From the NCBI GenBank assembly GCA_934229335.1, contig CAKQDQ010000154.1, forward strand, positions 1-5,383: a stretch of 5,383 nucleotides of DNA, written 5' to 3'. Positions 1-4,340 of this stretch are shown piece after piece. The stretch's first letter is position 1. Every line of letters starts with the position of its first letter. This DNA is from an uncultured Prevotella sp. (GTDB lineage Bacteria > Bacteroidota > Bacteroidia > Bacteroidales > Bacteroidaceae). The translations under genes were made by a program, and so were the position numbers. Under the pieces are notes generated by a model. That model was given only the letters and a program-made list of their open reading frames with translations. It did not search any database and was not told where the DNA came from.

Positions 1-161
1 TAAACAAATTTTATACCGATGATGTCTATATCGGTTCATACGTGAAAGGACAGACTGAACCGCTTACCCTCCCTGGTCTACTCTTCGACCCGGAAGCAGA
101 GGAAGGCGATGAAATTCTGGCAGATAGTATGTTTGTAGAACTCAAAAAGAACAGAGAATGA
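1..161 (+). CDS. C-terminal end of an unrecognised protein (5' partial)
   Basis: This frame is open from the left edge (first full codon at position 3) to a TGA at 159-161 and gives 52 residues beginning NKFYTDDVYIGSYVKGQ and ending ELKKNRE. It is acidic in its second half (DPEAEEGDEILAD). The stop overlaps the ATG of the next gene by four bases (ATGA, 158-161), a classical translational-coupling arrangement, which supports it being a real gene in the same operon. I do not recognise a family from this fragment. The start lies outside the window. Confidence 0.72.
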   Translation, partial: NKFYTDDVYIGSYVKGQTEPLTLPGLLFDPEAEEGDEILADSMFVELKKNRE

Positions 162-613
162 GAAATGTGATAGCCTTTGTCGCCTTTCTTATGCTTCTTG
201 CATCATGTCAGAATAAGGCTGCAAAAGAAAGTCTCGATAATAATGACACAAAGTCAGACTCTATCGAGACTTACCACACAGCAGTTTCAGATGACAGTCT
301 TGTGACCGCTACATGGTATGACACTGGCGAGGGCGGAACAGCACCTGACATAGACTGTGTTGTGAAGTTCAAAACAGCAGACGGCAAGCAGCATGAGGAA
401 CATCGCCCATTGCTGAAACTTGCCCATCCTAATGATGACTACAGCCATCGTGAAATACGGAGGATAGTAAGCCTTGACGATGAAAACGGACAACGCTCAT
501 ACGTATTCTTCCTTTACGGCAAGGTGGATAGCAACGTATATTCCCATGACATCGTGGCATTCGAGATTACAGGCGACAGCCTAAGATGTTTGTATCACTA
601 TAATATTGATTGA
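158..613 (+). CDS. Small hypothetical lipoprotein
   Basis: This encodes 151 residues with a clear type II signal peptide: MRN, a hydrophobic stretch VIAFVAFLMLL, then the lipobox L-A-S-C with the lipidated Cys at residue 17. A polar, Asp/Asn/Ser-rich linker (about residues 18-50) follows, then a probable compact beta-rich domain (TATWYDTGEGG, CVVKFKTADGK, SYVFFLYGKVD, HDIVAFEITGD). Residues after the Cys are QNKAAKES, which lacks the run of acidic residues usual in the Bacteroides surface-export signal, so an inward-facing outer-membrane lipoprotein is a reasonable inference. The start is fixed by the ATGA overlap with the upstream gene, and the next gene begins six bases after the stop. No family was recognised. 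Possible roles such as an immunity lipoprotein or envelope accessory factor are guesses. Confidence 0.85.
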   Translation: MRNVIAFVAFLMLLASCQNKAAKESLDNNDTKSDSIETYHTAVSDDSLVTATWYDTGEGGTAPDIDCVVKFKTADGKQHEEHRPLLKLAHPNDDYSHREIRRIVSLDDENGQRSYVFFLYGKVDSNVYSHDIVAFEITGDSLRCLYHYNID

Positions 614-619
614 CAAGAC

Positions 620-1063
620 ATGGAATCTGACATAGCTATTTTCGCATCGCTAATGCATAACATTAAAGTACGCTACTACATTGAGGGAAAACAAGAAGAG
701 CTGGAGGAGATATACAATCTCTACCAAGCCTTCATTCACAAACAGCGCCCTGTAATGGAGGAAGACGAGGATGCCGATTGGGAAGGAAACATCATATTGG
801 CACTTGGCATGGACTATGGGACATGCAATCTCTGTGGCAACATCAAGAAATGTGAACTTTCGGAAGGATTTCTGAGCATGGAAACGGAGGAGCTTGGACT
901 CATCACCGATTTCCACACCCTTCTCAAAAATCGCTTCAAGGATATGATAATCTATTTCTTGACAGAAGACCCAGAAAACGAAACGTATGTGACCAATGAT
1001 GCAGATGGCAAGTACTTCCATGACTTGCCAGAAGGTTATTTCGTCGCTCCCTCGGACTATTGA
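620..1063 (+). CDS. Acidic hypothetical protein with a CxxC-x5-C cluster
   Basis: This encodes 147 residues with no signal peptide or membrane segment, so it is probably cytoplasmic. The N-terminal third is helical (KQEELEEIYNLYQAFIH, about residues 24-40), followed by an acidic stretch MEEDEDADWEGN (46-57). Cysteines at 69, 72 and 78 (CNLCGNIKKC) form a CxxC plus one, suggesting a metal site or redox pair, although a fourth ligand is not obvious and H99 or H134 could serve. The C-terminal half is amphipathic (FHTLLKNRFKDMIIYFL) and ends in an acidic tail (EDPENETYVTNDADG...). It lies six bases after the lipoprotein stop and is presumably co-transcribed with it. I do not recognise a family. 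Its size, acidity and setting would fit an orphan immunity protein, but nothing in the sequence proves this. Confidence 0.78.
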   Translation: MESDIAIFASLMHNIKVRYYIEGKQEELEEIYNLYQAFIHKQRPVMEEDEDADWEGNIILALGMDYGTCNLCGNIKKCELSEGFLSMETEELGLITDFHTLLKNRFKDMIIYFLTEDPENETYVTNDADGKYFHDLPEGYFVAPSDY

Positions 1064-1114
1064 GGCGTTACTTCATGAAGCTATTGACTTTCAAACTATA
1101 AAATTGATTGATGT

Positions 1115-1318
1115 ATGGGACCTAAAACATTTCTGGCAGCATTGATGTGTCTAATCATCATAGCACTCATGTGCTCACCTATTTGGCTCGTATGGCAAGG
1201 TTTTACGATGGGCGGCTCTGTGGTAGCCCGAATAGCATTCATCGTGATAGGGCTCGTTCTATTGCGTCTATTCAAGCCGATTTCCAATCTTACGGGCAAA
1301 GACTTCAAGATATTCTGA
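1115..1318 (+). CDS. Small two-helix membrane protein, hypothetical
   Basis: This encodes 67 residues with two hydrophobic segments: about residues 5-28 (TFLAALMCLIIIALMCSPIWLVW) and about 37-52 (VVARIAFIVIGLVLLRLF). A glycine-rich turn (QGFTMGGS) separates them, and a short polar tail KPISNLTGKDFKIF follows. An integral inner-membrane protein with both ends on the same side is the simplest topology. The ATG at 1115 is preferred; an out-of-frame ATG at 1111 reaches a stop after three more codons. It follows the 147-residue gene by 51 bases in the same direction and is the last gene before the terminator at 1350-1395. No family was recognised. It is the least certain of the + strand genes because it is short, but its hydrophobic pattern is coherent and the antisense frame there looks like a shadow. 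Confidence 0.66.
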   Translation: MGPKTFLAALMCLIIIALMCSPIWLVWQGFTMGGSVVARIAFIVIGLVLLRLFKPISNLTGKDFKIF

Positions 1319-1349
1319 TAGTTATCAGCCATAAAGACATAAATCCTAT

Positions 1350-1395
1350 AGAAGGTGGAATCACGAAATCAGTGTGATTCCACCTTCTTTTGTTT
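1350..1395 (+). terminator. Rho-independent terminator of the + strand gene run
   Basis: A perfect 15-bp stem forms between 1350-1364 (AGAAGGTGGAATCAC) and 1374-1388 (GTGATTCCACCTTCT). The loop is nine bases, and TTTTGTTTG follows on the + strand. It sits 31 bases after the last + strand stop codon. On the - strand no T-run follows the stem, so it acts mainly for the + genes. The convergent integrase gene ends in its loop (stop at 1369-1371). Confidence 0.85.
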
Positions 1396-2511
1396 GTCAT
1401 TCATCTCTGGAACAAAGTTAAAGGCAAGTTTGTTTACTACCGTAGCAAGATTGTCTGGCAGAAACTCTGCATAAACTCGCTCTGTAACTCCTGTAGAGGC
1501 ATGACCTAACAATCTGCTTATCTCACTGATTTCGGCTCCGTGTGCGAGAGCCAGGACCGCCCAGGTGTGTCTCGATACATGGAATGTCAAGTCTTGGTTC
1601 CACTTCAATTCATGCGACAGACGACGGAGAGTCATCACATCAACCATTCTCATACCGCAAGCATGAAAGGCAAACAGCCACATCTCCAAGAACTCTTTTC
1701 GTCGAGGCTGTTCGATTGTATCATAAGCGGCGACCAACTCGGCAAGCCTATCTTCTGTGAGATACTTGATGTTCTTCTCTTCTTCATCAAGCCTATCAAC
1801 TTCTTTCATATATAAGTCCTGGAGACTTGCATTCAGTTGATGAGAGATATAACCAAGTTGACAGGCATGTTCACAAGTCTGGAGTATTGGACATAGAGTC
1901 TTATTAATGGTCGTAACTCTCTTCTTTGCCAATAGTCGATACTTACGAAAGTCCAACAGCAAGTCTTCACTTATCTCCGAGACATAGATGAATTCTTTAT
2001 GCTCGCCATGCATACCTTTATGTTCAAGCAACAAGAACTCTTCAAACTTATGGAGGTATGAGATGGCATTCTTACAAGTACTGAAACCTATCTTGCCTTT
2101 CTCGTAACGACTTTCCATCAGTTCCTTGGCAAACTCGATGAAGTCCTTGCCACCATCAGGTCGCAACGCAGAATCATTGTCTTCGAGAAAAGAGCGGATG
2201 ACATCACAAGTGACATGCTGGTGCATCTCATAATACTTATGTATCTTGACATCTATGTCCTCTATAGGCTTATGAAAAGCATTGTTGTAATACTTGTAGT
2301 CGATGCTCGTAGTAGCACGTATCTCACCGACACCACTATAGCCTTTATCGTTCCACTCCTTCACTGTTACACAGAGTCCTGTGGACTTACGGATGGTGTC
2401 TGCTTGCCATGTATATTCAAAATACAATGGATATTTCTTACCAGGCTGCGCTATCTTAGGAGTGCGCAGTCTCAATCGTCCTTTCGGATAAAGTCGTGAT
2501 ATTCTTCCCAT
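1369..2511 (-). CDS. Site-specific tyrosine recombinase/integrase with an internal catalytic-domain deletion
   Basis: This encodes 380 residues of the Bacteroidota integrase type. The arm-binding domain spans about residues 1-110 (KKYPLYFEYTWQADTIRKSTGLCV...KEWN), the SAM-like core-binding domain about 120-240 (KDFIEFAKELMESRYEKGKIG...TINKTLCPILQTCEHACQLG), and the catalytic domain starts near KYLTEDRLAELV (249). Catalytic residues seen are R288 (ACGMRMVDVMTLR), H311 and R314 (HVSRHT), H337 (LLGH) and the nucleophile Y347 (ERVYAEF). In relatives known to me about 80-95 residues separate MTLR from the helix before HxxR, including the beta-hairpin with the catalytic lysine; here MTLR (293-296) runs straight into RLSHELKW (297). 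The frame is intact on both sides. It was probably once an element integrase and is now likely impaired for strand exchange. The start is the ATG at 2511. The only nearby -7-like sequence is weak (TATCTTCG, complement of 2549-2556), with no convincing -33. Confidence 0.9.
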   Translation of the reverse strand: MGRISRLYPKGRLRLRTPKIAQPGKKYPLYFEYTWQADTIRKSTGLCVTVKEWNDKGYSGVGEIRATTSIDYKYYNNAFHKPIEDIDVKIHKYYEMHQHVTCDVIRSFLEDNDSALRPDGGKDFIEFAKELMESRYEKGKIGFSTCKNAISYLHKFEEFLLLEHKGMHGEHKEFIYVSEISEDLLLDFRKYRLLAKKRVTTINKTLCPILQTCEHACQLGYISHQLNASLQDLYMKEVDRLDEEEKNIKYLTEDRLAELVAAYDTIEQPRRKEFLEMWLFAFHACGMRMVDVMTLRRLSHELKWNQDLTFHVSRHTWAVLALAHGAEISEISRLLGHASTGVTERVYAEFLPDNLATVVNKLAFNFVPEMNDKQKKVESH

Positions 2512-2699
2512 TTTTAAACCTCTTTATTTTATTGTGGCAACATATATGCGAAGATAGCAGAAAAGTTTATCCTATCACTCCTTTTTTATAAACTTCAGAT
2601 GATTTTAGTATGATGTAAGCTGAATATGGGGTAGAAAAAGACAGAATTGTTCGATCACAAAAGGAAGTTTTCAAAAAGTACCGATTATTGATCATTTTA

Positions 2700-2743
2700 T
2701 TTTCCCAAATATTGTCATTTTGACATTATATTTGACGGGAAAA
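2700..2743. repeat. Imperfect 44-bp dyad symmetry
   Basis: Nested arms read TTTTCCC (2700-2706) with GGGAAAA (2737-2743), AAATAT (2707-2712) with ATATTT (2728-2733), and TGTCA (2713-2717) with TGACA (2721-2725) around a TTT centre. Two short unpaired insertions (TT at 2726-2727, GAC at 2734-2736) sit on the right side. It could be an operator, a recombinase-binding site or a second terminator; the sequence alone does not decide. Confidence 0.6.
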
Positions 2744-2748
2744 GACGC

Positions 2749-2792
2749 TAAAAAGCCATATAGGTATTTCAGATGAAATTACCTATATGGCT
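2749..2792 (-). terminator. Rho-independent terminator after the DUF2795 gene
   Basis: The arms 2754-2766 (AGCCATATAGGTA) and 2780-2792 (TACCTATATGGCT) pair perfectly over 13 bp. After a one-base bulge a further TTTC/GAAA pairing (2767-2770 with 2775-2778) closes on an AGAT loop. On the - strand the stem ends in GGC followed by TTTTTAG, the expected U-run. It lies about 40 bases downstream of the DUF2795 stop. The + strand side has no T-run. Confidence 0.85.
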
Positions 2793-2834
2793 CATTAACA
2801 GTATCTTGTACTGATTTACTCTTTAGATAGACGA

Positions 2835-3056
2835 TTAGTACTCTTCCTCATCAAATAGGAAGTCGTCCTTTGTTGGGTAGTCTGGCCAAATATCTTCGAT
2901 AGAGTCGTAAGGTTCGCCTTCGTCCTCAAGTTCTTCAAGATTTTCTATTACTTCGGCAGAAATGCCAGAACGGTTAGCATAGTCAAGGAGCTCTTCCTTG
3001 GTTGCTGGCCATGGTGCATCTTCCAGTTTTGACGCAAGTTCAAGTGTCCAATACAT
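2835..3056 (-). CDS. DUF2795-family small acidic protein
   Basis: This encodes 73 residues starting MYWTLELASKLEDAPWPATKEELLDYANRSG and ending in an acidic tail (DDFLFDEEEY). From memory this matches the Bacteroidota members of the DUF2795 family, whose signature is the N-terminal block W-x-L-E-L-A-x-x-L-E-D-A-P-W-P-A-T-K-x-E-L followed by a small helical domain and the I-W-P-D-Y-P motif near the end. The length is typical for the family. It is strongly acidic, soluble and without cysteines. The biochemical role is not known to me. It follows the adenosyltransferase gene in the same direction, but has its own promoter (3138-3168) and terminator (2749-2792), so it can be expressed as a single-gene transcript. 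Confidence 0.88.
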   Translation of the reverse strand: MYWTLELASKLEDAPWPATKEELLDYANRSGISAEVIENLEELEDEGEPYDSIEDIWPDYPTKDDFLFDEEEY

Positions 3057-3104
3057 ATTGTTAGATTTTAAGTGTTTATTAGTGCAGAGTGTGGCATCAT
3101 ATGT

Positions 3105-3118
3105 TATGATTTATCATA
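3105..3118. repeat. Small inverted repeat in the DUF2795 gene leader
   Basis: TATGAT (3105-3110), TT, ATCATA (3113-3118) is a perfect 6-bp inverted repeat. It lies between the promoter (3138-3168) and the start codon at 3056, within the inferred 5' untranslated region of roughly 75 bases. It could be a small operator or leader hairpin. Arms this short and AT-rich can arise by chance. Confidence 0.3.
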
Positions 3119-3137
3119 CTCTATTATTAATTGGCGG

Positions 3138-3168
3138 CAAAGTTACTATTTTTTTTCTTATCTGCAAG
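3138..3168 (-). promoter_or_regulatory. Bacteroides-type sigma-ABfr promoter for the DUF2795 gene
   Basis: On the - strand the -7 box TAACTTTG (complement of 3138-3145) matches the TAnnTTTG consensus exactly. CTTG (complement of 3165-3168) sits 19 bases upstream and matches three of four bases of the -33 TTTG box at the standard spacing. Transcription would start near 3131, leaving a leader of about 75 bases. The -33 box lies inside the last codons of the adenosyltransferase gene, whose stop is at 3158-3160. Confidence 0.72.
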
Positions 3169-3769
3169 TATTTTGCCATATTTTTTCTTCTATATTATTA
3201 ATATTGTTTAATTTCCTGGATAGAACGAAAAGGTAGTCCGATAGTCGGTTTACATATTTCAGTATGTTACCTGCCAGTATTGCGGCTTCTGTGCTGTTAT
3301 CACTGTCTTTAGGAAACGCCACTTCATAGAGTGTGATGATGCGTCTCTCTGCCCTTCTGCATACAGTGCGGCATACGTGGCATTGTGCTGCTGCCTTGCA
3401 TCCACTGGGGAGAATAAAGCTGTTAAGTGTGGGTAGAGTAGCATTAATGTCGTCGATTAGTGTCTCTAAATGTGTAGTCTCCTCGCTGTTGAGTCTTGCT
3501 GAGGGGTATATAGGAGTCTCCTTAGTGTCGGTAGCAAGAAAAGTGCATATGTTAAAGATATTGCATTGTATACGTTCTATTTCCTGCGCGATAGCTTTAT
3601 TTGCATTGTCTGTGCCCAATGCTGAGGCGAGCAAGCCCAGATGTGATGACAATTCATCCATGGTGCCGTATGCTTCCAAGCGCGGTGAGTCTTTAGCTGT
3701 GCGCTGCCCTCCTACCAGTGCAGTACTGCCATTGTCGCCAGTACGTGTGTATATCTTTGTCAGTTTCAT
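3158..3769 (-). CDS. pduO: PduO-type ATP:cob(I)alamin adenosyltransferase
   Basis: This 203-residue protein transfers the 5'-deoxyadenosyl group of ATP to cob(I)alamin (or cobyrinic diamide), giving the adenosylcobalamin used by enzymes such as methylmalonyl-CoA mutase. It is cytoplasmic and usually trimeric. The N-terminal ATP-binding block is KIYTRTGDNGSTALVGGQRTAKDSPRLEAYGTMDELSSHLG (residues 5-45). The second signature FILPSG...AAQCHVCRTVCRRAER (118-142) contains the conserved Arg/Glu cluster, and YVNRLSDYLFVLSR (172-185) is the third. All family motifs are present, so it should be active. The length is slightly above the usual ~185-190 because of an Asn-rich C-terminal tail. The ATG at 3769 is six bases after the upstream stop, implying an operon. 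In Bacteroidales, which generally scavenge corrinoids, it would fit a salvage role. Confidence 0.95.
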   Translation of the reverse strand: MKLTKIYTRTGDNGSTALVGGQRTAKDSPRLEAYGTMDELSSHLGLLASALGTDNANKAIAQEIERIQCNIFNICTFLATDTKETPIYPSARLNSEETTHLETLIDDINATLPTLNSFILPSGCKAAAQCHVCRTVCRRAERRIITLYEVAFPKDSDNSTEAAILAGNILKYVNRLSDYLFVLSRKLNNINNIEEKIWQNTCR

Positions 3770-3775
3770 GGTGTA

Positions 3776-4321
3776 TTATATTTTGTAGTGTTCTGGGTAT
3801 CTTCCCTTGCGCATTACGGCAATACCGATGTCGCGCATATCGTATGTTATGATAGGCATATTGGTTACCTTCTCCCATAACGAAGCGTTGGCTGAGTCGA
3901 TGTGCGTTATGACAATCGCCACATGATTGTTTACGCTGTTCATATCGTATGGAATCATCTCTATTATGCATCCGTGCTCAATCATAGTCTTTATGTTCAG
4001 TGTGCGCAGTTTGAAGTAAGGCTTCTCGTTAGTTTCTATGATTGTAGTAGGGCAGGCGTTGTTAATGGCTTCTCGTGTGATCCTTGTGACGTTGCCGTAT
4101 ATGTACGCGTTAGTTGGTTGTATGCTGTTGCAAATCCTCAGTGTTAGCTTAGCGAGTTGCGTATCTTTCGTTGTCGCGTCAGGATAGCGTTTTTCCCATT
4201 CCTTATATATGTAATAAGGTGTATTCTCTTTGATGACACTACGCAAAAAGTCGTAGTCCGTTTTCGATTCGATGCCAAAGCCGAGTCCCTGCCACCAGCG
4301 TTTTATTTTGTCTGTAATCAA
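3776..4321 (-). CDS. Degenerate class I SAM-methyltransferase-like protein, TTG start
   Basis: This encodes 181 residues, probably cytoplasmic. The N-terminus GLGFGIESKTDYDFLRSVIKENTPYYIYKEWEKRYP (12-46) resembles the G-H-G-I-H-S-P-F-V-F-D-F block that opens a Bacteroidota family of class I methyltransferases of about 240-260 residues. The C-terminus ITYDMRDIGIAVMRKGRYPEHYKI (158-181) resembles that family's closing ...D-L-F-x-x-G-I-V-F-F-R-K...E-H-F block. Between them the glycine-rich SAM loop is absent (AYIYGNVTRITREAI, 72-86) and the I-D-G-N-H-R-Y segment is missing, so catalysis is doubtful. The start is TTG (complement of 4319-4321): no in-frame ATG exists between the upstream in-frame stop at 4364-4366 and 4321. 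It sits 19 bases after the HD gene and six before the adenosyltransferase. The family assignment is from memory and inferential; gene reality is well supported. Confidence 0.75.
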   Translation of the reverse strand: MITDKIKRWWQGLGFGIESKTDYDFLRSVIKENTPYYIYKEWEKRYPDATTKDTQLAKLTLRICNSIQPTNAYIYGNVTRITREAINNACPTTIIETNEKPYFKLRTLNIKTMIEHGCIIEMIPYDMNSVNNHVAIVITHIDSANASLWEKVTNMPIITYDMRDIGIAVMRKGRYPEHYKI

Positions 4322-4340
4322 TGTATCTAAAATTCGTAAG

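Larger units (their letters stand above)
2512..2834. other. Noncoding interval between the integrase and DUF2795 genes
   Basis: This is 323 AT-rich bases with no convincing gene. From left to right it holds the integrase upstream region (2512-2640), an unassigned stretch (2641-2699), an imperfect dyad (2700-2743) and the hairpin terminator of the DUF2795 gene (2749-2792). This is the most likely place for the junction between accessory DNA on the left and the conserved operon on the right, but I could not identify a duplicated attachment core. Confidence 0.6.

Noticed and set aside
650..1021. - strand open frame of 123 codons opposite the acidic CxxC protein
   Set aside because: It is a mirror of the real gene; the translation is Cys/Ile/Phe-rich without domain character, and the + frame fits the operon spacing.
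1096..1332. - strand open frame of 78 codons opposite the small membrane-protein gene
   Set aside because: It is antisense to the more coherent hydrophobic + strand protein, has no recognisable domain or hydrophobic pattern, and lies in the + strand operon direction.
2512..2640. Bacteroides promoter for the integrase gene
   Set aside because: The complement of 2549-2556 reads TATCTTCG, one base off the -7 consensus, but no -33 TTTG lies at the right distance (AGTG or GAGT instead), so it was not annotated as a feature.
1327..2760. Possible attachment-site direct repeat AGCCATA (1327-1333 and 2754-2760)
   Set aside because: Seven bases is chance level in AT-rich DNA, and the second copy is part of a terminator stem.
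3333..3788. + strand open frame of 151 codons across the adenosyltransferase
   Set aside because: It is antisense to a gene with all family motifs, so it is a shadow frame.
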